NCBI GenBank assembly: GCA_949130485.1
Contig: OX422205.1
Location: 4,508,415 to 4,572,414 of the forward strand
Direction: 5' to 3'
Length of the DNA stretch: 64,000 nt
DNA from: Agelas oroides
Lineage: Eukaryota > Porifera > Demospongiae > Agelasida > Agelasidae
Part shown: piece by piece, positions 35,889 to 46,801 of the stretch
How the letters are laid out: each line of letters opens with the position of its first letter
Numbering within the stretch: the first letter of the stretch is position 1
Made by a program: the position numbers and the translations under genes
The notes under the pieces: generated by a model
Seen by the model: the letters and a program-made list of their open reading frames with translations, nothing else
Told to the model about the DNA's origin: nothing
Databases searched by the model: none

Positions 35889-36656
35889 ATGTAGATCAAG
35901 TAGAGCCTTGGTAGAATGTAGTAGAGCCATGGTAGAATGAAGTAGAGCCACGTACTGCAAAGTAGAGCCATAATGGAGTGAAGTAGAACCAAGTAGAGCC
36001 ATTGCAGGGTGTAGTAGAGTCATGTAGAGTCAAGTAGAGCCATGGTAGAGTGTAATAGAGTCATATAGAGTCAAGTAGAGCCATGATAGAGTGTAGTAGA
36101 ATGAAGAAGAGTCAAGTACTGCCATGGTAGAATGTAGTAGAGTCATGTAGAGTGAAGTAGAGACTTGGTAAAATGTAGTAGAGCCATGGCAGACTGTAGT
36201 AGTGCCAGTTACAGCCAAGTAGATCCATGGTAGAGTGTAGTAGAGTCATGTGGAACCGAGTGGATGCGTGGTAGAGTATAGTGGAGGAAAGTAGAGTCAA
36301 GTAGAGCCATTGTAGAATGTAGTAGAGTCATGTAGAGTCAATTAGAGCCATGGTAGAGTGTAGTAGAGTGACGTAGAGTCAAGTACGGCCATGGTAGAAT
36401 GTAGTAGAGTTATGTAGAGTCAAGTAGAGCCTTGGTAGAAAGTAGTAGAGCCAGCAGACTGTAGTAGTGCCAGGGACAGCCAAGTAGATCCATGGTAGAG
36501 TGTAGTAGACTCTTGTCGAAGCTAGCAGAGCCACGGTAGAATGTAGAAGAGTAATGATAGAGTGTAGTGGAGCTTAGTAGAACCAAGTAGAGCCATGCTA
36601 GAGTGTAGTGGAGTCAAGTAGAGTCAAGAAGAGCAATGGTGGAACGAAGTAGAATC
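35889..36656 (+). repeat. 1,127-bp HOR, unit 3, shortened to 768 bp
   Basis: The unit starts in phase but enters the second ATGTAGATCAAG phrase at once: GGTAGAATGAAG and CACGTACTGC follow directly, as at about 35,121 in unit 2. It is thus 359 bp shorter, exactly the spacing of the two internal phrases (34762 and 35121). This is the expected product of a deletion by recombination between those phrases. It also has more point differences than units 1 and 2 have between them (for example AATGGAG, GGATGCG). Confidence 0.85.
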
Positions 36657-37987
36657 ATGCAGAGTCAAGTAGAGTCTTGGTAGAATTTAGTAGAATCATA
36701 TAGAGTCAAGTAGAGTCAAGTAGAGCCTTGGTAGAGTGTAGTAGAGGAAAGTAGAGTCAAGTAGAGCCATGGTAGAATGTAGTAGAGTCATGTAGAGTCA
36801 AGAAGAGCAATGGTGGAATGAAGTAGAGTCATGTAAAGTCAAGTAGAGCCTTGGTAGAATGTAGTAGAGCCATGGTAGAGTGCAGTAGAGCCACGTAGAG
36901 GCACTGTAGGGTGTAGTAGAGTCATGTAGAGCCGAGTAGAAGCGTGGTAGAGGGAAGTAGAGTCAAATAGAGCCATGGTAGAGTGTAGTAGACTGAAGTA
37001 GAGGCTAGTAGAGCCATGGGATAGTGTAGTAGAGTGAAGTAGAGTCAAGTACGGCCATAATAGAATGTAGTAGAGTCACGTAGAGTCAAGAAGAGCCTTG
37101 GTAGAATGTAGTAGAGCCAGCAGACTGTAGTACTGCCAGGTACAGCCAAGTAGATCCATGGTAGAGTGTAGTAGAGTCATGTCGAAGCTAGTAGAGCCAC
37201 GGTAGAATGTAGGAGAGTAATGATAGAGTGTAGTAGAGCTAAGTAGAACCACGTAGAGCTATGGTAGAGTGTAGTGGAGTCAAGTAGAGACAAGAAGAGC
37301 AATGGTGGAATGAAGTGGAATCATGTAGATCAAGTAGAGCCTTGGTAGAATTTAGTATAGCCATGGTAGAGTGTAGTAGAGCCACGTAGAGCAAAGTAGA
37401 GCCATAGTAGTGTGAAGTAGAACCAAGTAGAGCCATTGTAGTGTGTAGTAGAGTCATGTGGAGCCGAGTAGAGGCGTGATAGAGTGTAGTAGAGGAAAGT
37501 AGAGTCAAGTAGAGCCATGGTAGTATGTAGTAGAGTCATGTAGATTCAAGTAGAGCCATGGTAGAGTGTAGTAGAGTTATGTATAGTCAAGTAGAGACAT
37601 GGTAGAATGTAGAAGGGTGAAGTAGAGTCAAATAGAGCCTTGGTAGAATGGAGTAGAACCATGGTAGAGTGTAGTAGAGAGACGTAGAGCAAAGCAGAGC
37701 CTTAGTAGAGGGAAGTAGAACCAAGTAGAGCCATTGCAGGGTGTAGTAGAGTCATGTAGAGTCAAGAAGAGCCATGGTAGAGTGTAGTAGAGTCATATAG
37801 AGTCAAGTAGAGCCATGGTAGAGTGTAGTAGAGTCATCTAGAGTCAAGTAGAGACTTGGTAAAATGGAGTAGAGCCATGGCAGACTGTAGTAGTGCCAGT
37901 TACAGCCAAGTAGATCCATGGTAGGGTGTAGTAGAGTCATGTGGAGCCGAGTGGAGGCGTGGTAGAGTGTAGTGGTGGAAAGTAGAG
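36657..37987 (+). repeat. Satellite linking the 1.1-kb and 4.4-kb HORs
   Basis: The stretch includes the second copy (about 36,796-37,550) of the segment found at 31,688-32,450, followed by further modules with GTTATGTATAG, GAGAGACGTAG and GTGGTGGAAAG variants. It has no further structure that I can see. Confidence 0.7.
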
Positions 37988-38392
37988 TCAAGTAGAGCCA
38001 TTGCAGAATGTAGTAGAGTCATGTAGAGTCAAGTAGAGCCATGGTAGAGTGTAGTAGAGTGAAGTAGAGTCAAGTACGGCCATGGTAGAATGTAGTAGAG
38101 TCATGTAGAGTCCAGTAGAGACTTGGTAAAATGTAGTACAGCCATGGCAGACTGTAGTAGCACAAGTTACAGGCAAGTAGATCCATGGTAGAGTGTAGTA
38201 GAGTCATGTGGAGCCGAGTGGAGGCCTGGTAGAGTGTAGTAGGGGAAAGTAGAGTCAAGTAGAGCCATTGTAGAATGTAGTAGAGTCATGTAGGGTCAAG
38301 TAGAGCCATGGTAGAGTGTAGTAGACTGAAGTAGAGTCAAGTACGGCCATGGTAGAATGTAGTAGAGTCATGTAGAGTCAAGTAAAGCCTTG

Positions 38393-39437
38393 GTAGAAAG
38401 TAGTAGAGCCAGCAGACTGTAGTAGTGCCAGGTACAGCCAAGTAGATCCATGGTAGAGTGTAGTAGAGTCTTGTCGAAGCTAGCAGAGCCACGGTAGAAG
38501 GTAGAAGAGTAATGGTAGAGTGTAGTGGAGCTAAGTAGAACCAAGTAAACCCATGCTAGAGTGTAGTGGAGTTAAGTAGAGTCAAGAAGAGCAATGGTGG
38601 AATGAAGTAGAATCATGTAGAGTCAACTAGAGTCTTGGTAGAATTTAGTAGAATCATATAGAGCAAAGTAGAGTCAAGTAGAGCCATGGTAGAGTGTAGT
38701 AGATGAAAGTAGAGTCAAGTAGAGCCAGGGTAGAATGTAGTAGAGTCATGTAAGTGAAGTAGAGCCATGGTAGAGTGTAGTAGAGTGATATAGAGTCAAG
38801 TAGAGCCATGGTAGAGTGTAGTAGAGTAAAGAAGAGTCAATTACGGCCATGGCAGAATGTAGTAGGGTCATGGAGAGTCAAGTAGAGACTTGGTAAAATG
38901 TAGTAGAGCCATGTCAGACTGTAGTAGTGCCAGGTACAGCCAAGTAGATCCATGGTAGCGAGTAGTAGAGTCATGTCGAAGCTAGTAGAGCCATGGTAGA
39001 ATGTAGAAGAGTAATGATAGAGTGTAGTAGAGATAAGTAGAAACAAGTACAGCCATGGTAGGGTGTAGTAGAGTCAAGTAGAGTCAAGAAGAGCAATGGT
39101 GGAATGAAGTAGAGTCATGTAGAGTCAAGTAGAGCCTTGGTAGAATATAGTAGAGCATTGTTAGAGTGTAGTAGAGCCACGTAGAGCAAAGTAGAGCAAT
39201 AGTAGAGTGAAGTAGAACCAAGTAGAGCCATTGTAGAGTGCAGTAGAGTCATGTGGAGCAGAGTAGAGGCGTGGTAGGGTGAACTAGAGGAAAGTAGAGT
39301 CAAGTAGAGGATTTGTACAATGTAGTAGAGTCATATAGAGTCAAGTAGAGCCAAGGTAGAGTGTAGTAGAGTCAAGTAGAGTCAAGTACGGCCATGGTAG
39401 AATGTAGTGGAGTCATGTAGATTCAAGTAGAGCCTTG
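38393..39437 (+). repeat. 1,045-bp subunit 1 of HOR unit 1
   Basis: It starts at GTAGAAAGTAGTAGAGCC and repeats at 39438 and 40483. Markers are GATTTGTACAATG, GCATTGTTAGAG, GTCATGTAAGTGAAG and AATTACGGCC. It is the most distinct of the three: it has GTAAACCC, GGAGTTAAG and GAGCAAAG where subunits 2 and 3 have GTAGACCC, GGAGTCAAG and GAGTAAAG. Confidence 0.88.
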
Positions 39438-40482
39438 GTAGAAAGTAGTAGAGCCAGCAGACTGTAGTAGTGCCAGGTACAGCCAAGTAGATCCATGGTA
39501 GAGTGTAGTAGAGTCTTGTCGAAGCTAGCAGAGCCACGGTAGAAGGTAGAAGAGTAATGGTAGAGTGTAGTGGAGCTAAGTAGAACCAAGTAGACCCATG
39601 CTAGAGTGTAGTGGAGTCAAGTAGAGTCAAGAAGAGCAATGGTGGAATGAAGTAGAATCATGTAGAGTCAACTAGAGTCTTGGTAGAATTTAGTAGAATC
39701 ATATAGAGTAAAGTAGAGTCAAGTAGAGCCATGGTAGAGTGTAGTGGATGAAAATAGAGTCAAGTAGAGCCAGGGTAGAATGTAGTAGAGTCATGTAAGT
39801 GAAGTAGAGCCATGGTAGAGTGTAGTAGAGTGATATAGAGTCAAGTAGAGCCATGGTAGAGTGTAGTAGAGTAAAGAAGTGTCAATTACGGCCATGGTAG
39901 AATGCAGTAGGGTCATGGAGAGTCAAGTATAGACTTGGTAAAATGTAGTAGAGCCATGTCAGACTGTAGTAGTGCCAGGTACAGCCAAGTAGATCCATGG
40001 TAGCGAGTAGTAGAGTCATGTCGAAGCTAGTAGAGCCATGGTAGAATGTAGAAGAGTAATGATAGAGTGTAGTAGAGATAAGTAGAAACAAGTACAGCCA
40101 TGGTAGGGTGTAGTAGAGTCAAGTAGAGTCAAGAAGAGCAATGGTGGAATGAAGTAGAGTCATGTAGAGTCAAGTAGAGCCTTGGTAGAATATAGTTGAG
40201 CATTGTTAGAGTGTAGTAGAGCCACGTAGAGCAAAGTAGAGCAATAGTAGAGTGAAGTAGAACCAAGTAGAGCCATTGTAGAGTACAGTAGAGTCATGTG
40301 GAGCAGAGTAGAGGCGTGGTAGGGTGAACTAGAGGAAAGTAGAGTCAAGTAGAGGATTTGTACAATGTAGTAGAGTCATATAGAGTCAAGTAGAGCCAAG
40401 GTAGAGTGTAGTAGAGTCAAGTAGAGTCAAGTACGGCCATGGTAGAATGTAGTGGAGTCATGTAGATTCAAGTAGAGCCTTG
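39438..40482 (+). repeat. 1,045-bp subunit 2 of HOR unit 1
   Basis: Offset exactly 1,045 from subunit 1, with no net indels. It shares GAAGTGTCAATTACGG and AATGCAGTAGGG with subunit 3. Private bases include GGATGAAAATAG (about 39,750) and GCATTG preceded by ATAGTTGA (about 40,195). Confidence 0.88.
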
Positions 40483-41527
40483 GTAGAAAGTAGTAGAGCC
40501 AGCAGACTGTAGTAGTGCCAGGTACAGCCAAGTAGATCCATGGTAGAGTGTAGTAGAGTCTTGTCGAAGCTAGCAGAGCCACGGTAGAAGGTAGAAGAGT
40601 AATGGTAGAGTGTAGTGGAGCTAAGTAGAACCAAGTAGACCCATGCTAGAGTGTAGTGGAGTCAAGTAGAGTCAAGAAGAGCAATGGTGGAATGAAGTAG
40701 AATCATGTAGAGTCAACTAGAGTCTTGGTAGAATTTAGTAGAATCATATAGAGTAAAGTAGAGTCAAGTAGAGCCATGGTAGAGTGTAGTGGATGAAAGT
40801 AGAGTCAAGTAGAGCCAGGGTAGAATGTAGTAGAGTCATGTAAGTGAAGTAGAGCCATGGTAGAGTGTAGTAGAGTGATATAGAGTCAAGTAGAGCCATG
40901 GTAGAGTGTAGTAGAGTAAAGAAGTGTCAATTACGGCCATGGTAGAATGCAGTAGGGTCATGGAGAGTCAAGTAGAGACTTGGTAAAATGTAGTAGAGCC
41001 ATGTCGGACTGTAGTAGTGCCAGGTACAGCCAAGTAGATCCATGGTAGCGAGTAGTAGAGTCATGTCGAAGCTAGTAGAGCCATGGTAGAATGTAGAAGA
41101 GTAATGATAGAGTGTAGTAGAGATAAGTAGAAACAAGTACAGCCATGGTAGGGTGTAGTAGAGTCAAGTAGAGTCAAGAAGAGCAATGGTGGAATGAAGT
41201 AGAGTCATGTAGAGTCAAGTAGAGCCTTGGTAGAATATAGTAGAGCATTGTTAGAGTGTAGTAGAGCCACGTAGAGCAAAGTAGAGCAATAGTAGAGTGA
41301 AGTAGAACCAAGTAGAGCCATTGTAGAGTACAGTAGAGTCATGTGGAGCAGAGTAGAGGCGTGGTAGGGTGAACTAGAGGAAAGTAGAGTCAAGTAGAGG
41401 ATTTGTACAATGTAGTAGAGTCATATAGAGTCAAGTAGAGCCAAGGTAGAGTGTAGTAGAGTGAAGTAGAGTCAAGTACGGCCATGGTAGAATGTAGTAG
41501 AGTCATGTAGAATCAAGTAGAGCCTTG
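40483..41527 (+). repeat. 1,045-bp subunit 3 of HOR unit 1
   Basis: Offset exactly 1,045 from subunit 2. The last 70 or so bases diverge (GTGAAGTAG in place of GTCAAGTAG; GTCATGTAGAATC in place of GTCATGTAGATTC), which marks the right edge of the triplication. A private G in GTCGGACTG lies near 41,006. Confidence 0.86.
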
Positions 41528-42799
41528 GTAGAATGTAGTAGAGCTAGGAGACTGTAGTAGTGCCAGGTACAGCCAAGTAGATCCATCTTAGAGTGTAGTA
41601 GAGTCACCTCGAAGCTAGTAGAGCCACGGTAGAATGTAGATGAGTAATGATAGAGTGTAGTGGAGCTAAGTAGAACCAAGTAGAGCCATGGTAGAGTGTA
41701 GTTGAGTCAAGTAGAGTCAAGAAGAGCAATGGTGGAATGAAGTACAATCATGTAGATCAAGTAGAGCCTTGGTAGAATATAGTAGAGCCATGGTAGAGTG
41801 TAGTAGAGCCACGTAGAGCAAAGTAGAGCCATAGTAGAGTGAAGTAGAGCCAAGTAGATCCATTACAGAGTGTAGTAGAGTCATGTGGAGCCAAGTAGAG
41901 GCGTGGTAGAGTGTAGTAGAGGAAAGTAGAGTCAAGTAGAGCCATGGTAGTATGTACTACAGTCATGTAGAGTCAAGGAGAGCCATGGTAGAGTGTAGTA
42001 GAGTCATGTAGAGTCAGGTAGAGACATAGTAGTGTGTAGAAGAGTGAAGTAGAGTCAAGTAGAGCCTTGGTAGAATGTAGTAGAGCAATGCTAGTGTATA
42101 GTAGAGCCATGTAGAGCAAAGTAGAGCCTTAGTAGAGTGAAGTAGAACCAAGTAGAGCCATGGTAGAGTGTAGTAGAGTCAAGTAGAGTCAAGAAGAGCA
42201 ATGGTGGAATGAAGTAGAGTCATGTAGAGCCAAGTAGAGCCTTGGTAGAATGCAATAGAGCCATGGTAGAATGTAGTAGAGCCACATAGAGCAAAGTAGA
42301 GCAATAGTAGAGTGAAGTAGAACCAAGTAGAGCCATTGTAGAGTGTAGTAGAGTCATGTGGAGCCTAGTGGAGGCGTGGTAGAGGAAAGTAGAGTCAAGT
42401 AGAGCCATGGTAGAATGTAGTAGAGTCATGTAGAGTCAAGTAGAGCCATGGTAGAGTGTAGTAGAGTGAAGTAGAGTCAAGTACGGCCATGGTAGAATGT
42501 AGTAGAGTCATGTAGAGTCCAGTAGAGACTTGGTAAAATGTAGTACAGCCATGGCAGACTGTAGTAGCACAAGTTACAGGCAAGTAGATCCATGGTAGAG
42601 TGTAGTAGAGTCATGTGGAGCCGAGTGGAGGCGTGGTAGAGTGTAGTAGAGGAAAGTAGAGTCAAGTAGAGCCATTGTAGAATGTAGTAGAGTCATGTAG
42701 GGTCAAGTACAGCCATGGTAGAGTGTAGTAGACTGAAGTAGAGTCAAGTACGGCCATGGTAGAATGTAGTAGAGTCATGTAGAGTCAAGTAAAGCCTTG

Positions 42800-43844
42800 G
42801 TAGAAAGTAGTAGAGCCAGCAGACTGTAGTAGTGCCAGGTACAGCCAAGTAGATCCATGGTAGAGTGTAGTAGAGTCTTGTCGAAGCTAGCAGAGCCACG
42901 GTAGAAGGTAGAAGAGTAATGGTAGAGTGTAGTGGAGCTAAGTAGAACCAAGTAAACCCATGCTAGAGTGTAGTGAAGTTAAGTAGAGTCAAGAAGAGCA
43001 ATGGCGGAATGAAGTAGAATCATGTAGAGTCAACTAGAGTCTTGGTAGAATTTAGTAGAATCATATAGAGCAAAGTAGAGTCAAGTAGAGCCATGGTAGA
43101 GTGTAGTAGATGAAAGTAGAGTCAAGTAGAGCCAGGGTAGAATGTAGTAGAGTCATGTAAGTGAAGTAGAGCCATGGTAGAGTGTAGTAGAGTGATATAG
43201 AGTCAAGTAGAGCCATGGTAGAGTGTAGTAGAGTAAAGAAGAGTCAATTACGGCCATGGTAGAATGTAGTAGGGTCATGGAGAGTCAAGTAGAGACTTGG
43301 TAAAATGTAGTAGAGCCATGTCAGACTGTAGTAGTGCCAGGTACAGCCAAGTAGATCCATGGTAGCGAGTAGTAGAGTCATGTCGAAGCTAGTAGAGCCA
43401 TGGTAGAATGTAGAAGAGTAATGATAGAGTGTAGTAGAGATAAGTAGAAACAAGTACAGCCATGGTAGGGTGTAGTAGAGTCAAGTAGAGTCAAGAAGAG
43501 CAATGGTGGAATGAAGTAGAGTCATGTAGAGTCAAGTAGAGCCTTGGTAGAATATAGTAGAGCATTGTTAGAGTGTAGTAGAGCCACGTAGAGCAAAGTA
43601 GAGCAATAGTAGAGTGAAGTAGAACCAAGTAGAGCCATTGTAGAGTGCAGTAGAGTCATGTGGAGCAGAGTAGAGGCGTGGTAGGGTGAACTAGAGGAAA
43701 GTAGAGTCAAGTAGAGGATTTGTACAATGTAGTAGAGTCATATAGAGTCAAGTAGAGCCAAGGTAGAGTGTAGTAGAGTCAAGTAGAGTCAAGTACGGCC
43801 ATGGTAGAATGTAGTGGAGTCATGTAGATTCAAGTAGAGCCTTG
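42800..43844 (+). repeat. 1,045-bp subunit 1 of HOR unit 2
   Basis: This is the counterpart of 38393-39437 at an offset of 4,407. It keeps the subunit-1-specific GTAAACCC and GAGCAAAG spellings. Confidence 0.87.
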
Positions 43845-44889
43845 GTAGAAAGTAGTAGAGCCAGCAGACTGTAGTAGTGCCAGGTACAGCCAAGTAGATC
43901 CATGGTAGAGTGTAGTAGAGTCTTGTCGAAGCTAGCAGAGCCACGGTAGAAGGTAGAAGAGTAATGGTAGAGTGTAGTGGAGCTAAGTAGAACCAAGTAG
44001 ACCCATGCTAGAGTGTAGTGGAGTCAAGTAGAGTCAAGAAGAGCAATGGTGGAATGAAGTAGAATCATGTAGAGTCAACTAGAGTCTTGGTAGAATTTAG
44101 TAGAATCATATAGAGTAAAGTAGAGTCAAGTAGAGCCATGGTAGAGTGTAGTGGATGAAAGTAGAGTCAAGTAGAGCCAGGGTAGAATGTAGTAGAGTCA
44201 TGTAAGTGAAGTAGAGCCATGGTAGAGTGTAGTAGAGTGATATAGAGTCAAGTAGAGCCATGGTAGAGTGTAGTAGAGTAAAGAAGTGTCAATTACGGCC
44301 ATGGTAGAATGCAGTAGGGTCATGGAGAGTCAAGTAGAGACTTGGTAAAATGTAGTAGAGCCATGTCAGACTGTAGTAGTGCCAGGTACAGCCAAGTAGA
44401 TCCATGGTAGCGAGTAGTAGAGTCATGTCGAAGCTAGTAGAGCCATGGTAGAATGTAGAAGAGTAATGATAGAGTGTAGTAGAGATAAGTAGAAACAAGT
44501 ACAGCCATGGTAGGGTGTAGTAGAGTCAAGTAGAGTCAAGAAGAGCAATGGTGGAATGAAGTAGAGTCATGTAGAGTCAAGTAGAGCCTTGGTAGAATAT
44601 AGTAGAGCATTGTTAGAGTGTAGTAGAGCCACGTAGAGCAAAGTAGAGCAATAGTAGAGTGAAGTAGAACCAAGTAGAGCCATTGTAGAGTACAGTAGAG
44701 TCATGTGGAGCAGAGTAGAGGCGTGGTAGGGTGAACTAGAGGAAAGTAGAGTCAAGTAGAGGATTTGTACAATGTAGTAGAGTCATATAGAGTCAAGTAG
44801 AGCCAAGGTAGAGTGTAGTAGAGTCAAGTAGAGTCAAGTACGGCCATGGTAGAATGTAGTGGAGTCATGTAGATTCAAGTAGAGCCTTG
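43845..44889 (+). repeat. 1,045-bp subunit 2 of HOR unit 2
   Basis: This is the counterpart of 39438-40482 at an offset of 4,407. It lacks the private GGATGAAAATAG change seen in the first copy (GGATGAAAGTAG here), so that change postdates the 4.4-kb duplication. Confidence 0.87.
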
Positions 44890-45934
44890 GTAGAAAGTAG
44901 TAGAGCCAGCAGACTGTAGTAGTGCCAGGTACAGCCAAGTAGATCCATGGTAGAGTGTAGTAGAGTCTTGTCGAAGCTAGCAGAGCCACGGTAGAAGGTA
45001 GAAGAGTAATGGTAGAGTGTAGTGGAGCTAAGTAGAACCAAGTAGACCCATGCTAGAGTGTAGTGGAGTCAAGTAGAGTCAAGAAGAGCAATGGTGGAAT
45101 GAAGTAGAATCATGTAGAGTCAACTAGAGTCTTGGTAGAATTTAGTAGAATCATATAGAGTAAAGTAGAGTCAAGTAGAGCCATGGTAGAGTGTAGTGGA
45201 TGAAAGTAGAGTCAAGTAGAGCCAGGGTAGAATGTAGTAGAGTCATGTAAGTGAAGTAGAGCCATGGTAGAGTGTAGTAGAGTGATATAGAGTCAAGTAG
45301 AGCCATGGTAGAGTGTAGTAGAGTAAAGAAGTGTCAATTACGGCCATGGTAGAATGCAGTAGGGTCATGGAGAGTCAAGTAGAGACTTGGTAAAATGTAG
45401 TAGAGCCATGTCAGACTGTAGTAGTGCCAGGTACAGCCAAGTAGATCCATGGTAGCGAGTAGTAGAGTCATGTCGAAGCTAGTAGAGCCATGGTAGAATG
45501 TAGAAGAGTAATGATAGAGTGTAGTAGAGATAAGTAGAAACAAGTACAGCCATGGTAGGGTGTAGTAGAGTCAAGTAGAGTCAAGAAGAGCAATGGTGGA
45601 ATGAAGTAGAGTCATGTAGAGTCAAGTAGAGCCTTGGTAGAATATAGTAGAGCATTGTTAGAGTGTAGTAGAGCCACGTAGAGCAAAGTAGGGCAATAGT
45701 AGAGTGAAGTAGAACCAAGTAGAGCCATTGTAGAGTACAGTAGAGTCATGTGGAGCAGAGTAGAGGCGTAGTAGGGTGAACTAGAGGAAAGTAGAGTCAA
45801 GTAGAGGATTTGTACAATGTAGTAGAGTCATATAGAGTCAAGTAGAGCCAAGGTAGAGTGTAGTAGAGTGAAGTAGAGTCAAGTACGGCCATGGTAGAAT
45901 GTAGTAGAGTCATGTAGAATCAAGTAGAGCCTTG
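44890..45934 (+). repeat. 1,045-bp subunit 3 of HOR unit 2
   Basis: This is the counterpart of 40483-41527 at an offset of 4,407, with the same diverged last 70 bases. Private changes include GGGCAATAG and GGCGTAGTAGGG near 45,690-45,770. Confidence 0.86.
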
Positions 45935-46801
45935 GTAGAATGTAGTAGAGCTAGGAGACTGTAGTAGTGCCAGGTACAGCCAAGTAGATCCATCTTAGAG
46001 TGTAGTAGAGTCACCTCGAAGCTAGTAGAGCCACGGTAGAATGTAGATGAGTAATGATAGAGTGTAGTGGAGCTAAGTAGAACCAAGTAGAGCCATGGTA
46101 GAGTGTAGTGGAGTCAAGTAGAGTCAAGAAGAGCAATGGTGGAATGAAGTACAATCATGTAGATCAAGTAGAGCCTTGGTAGAATATAGTAGAGCCATGG
46201 TAGAGTGTAGTAGAGCCACGTAGAGCAAAGTAGAGCCATAGTAGAGTGAAGTAGAGCCAAGTAGATCCATTACAGAGTGTAGTAGAGTCATGTGGAGCCG
46301 AGTAGAGGCGTGGTAGAGTGTAGTAGAGGAAGGTAGAGTCAAGTAGAGCCATGGTAGTATGTACTACAGTCATGTAGAGTCAAGGAGAGCCATGGTAGAG
46401 TGTAGTAGAGTCATGTAGAGTCAGGTAGAGACATAGTAGTGTGTAGAAGAGTGAAGTAGAGTCAAGTAGAGCCTTGGTAGAATGTAGTAGAGCAATGCTA
46501 GTGTATAGTAGAGCCATGTAGAGCAAAGTAGAGCCTTAGTAGAGTGAAGTAGAACCAAGTAGAGCCATGGTAGAGTGTAGTAGAGTCAAGTAGAGTCAAG
46601 AAGAGCAATGGTGGAATGAAGTAGAGTCATGTAGAGCCAAGTAGAGCCTTGGTAGAATGCAATAGAGCCATGGTAGAATGTAGTAGAGCCACATAGAGCA
46701 AAGTAGAGCCATAGTAGAGTGAAGTAGAACCAAGTAGAGCCATTGTAGAGTGTAGTAGAGTCATGTGGAGCCTAGTAGAGGCGTGGTAGAGGAAAGTAGA
46801 G

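Larger units (their letters stand above)
37988..42394 (+). repeat. 4,407-bp HOR, unit 1 (contains three 1,045-bp subunits)
   Basis: Every diagnostic module recurs 4,407 bp downstream, tested at 37988, 38837, 39438, 41717 and 42220. Structure in order: a lead segment with AGCACAAGTTACAGGC, three 1,045-bp subunits (38393-41527), then a tail with GAGCTAGGAGACTG, CACCTCGAAGC and GTACTACAGTC markers. This is a two-level HOR. Confidence 0.9.
42395..46801 (+). repeat. 4,407-bp HOR, unit 2 (contains three 1,045-bp subunits)
   Basis: Near-identical to unit 1, with scattered single-base differences (for example GTGAAGTTAAG against GTGGAGTTAAG near 42,972, and GGCAATAG against GAGCAATAG near 45,690). 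The sequence leaves the pattern shortly after 46,850. Each of the three subunits in unit 2 shares its position-specific variants with the same-numbered subunit in unit 1, so the triplication came before the duplication. Confidence 0.9.
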
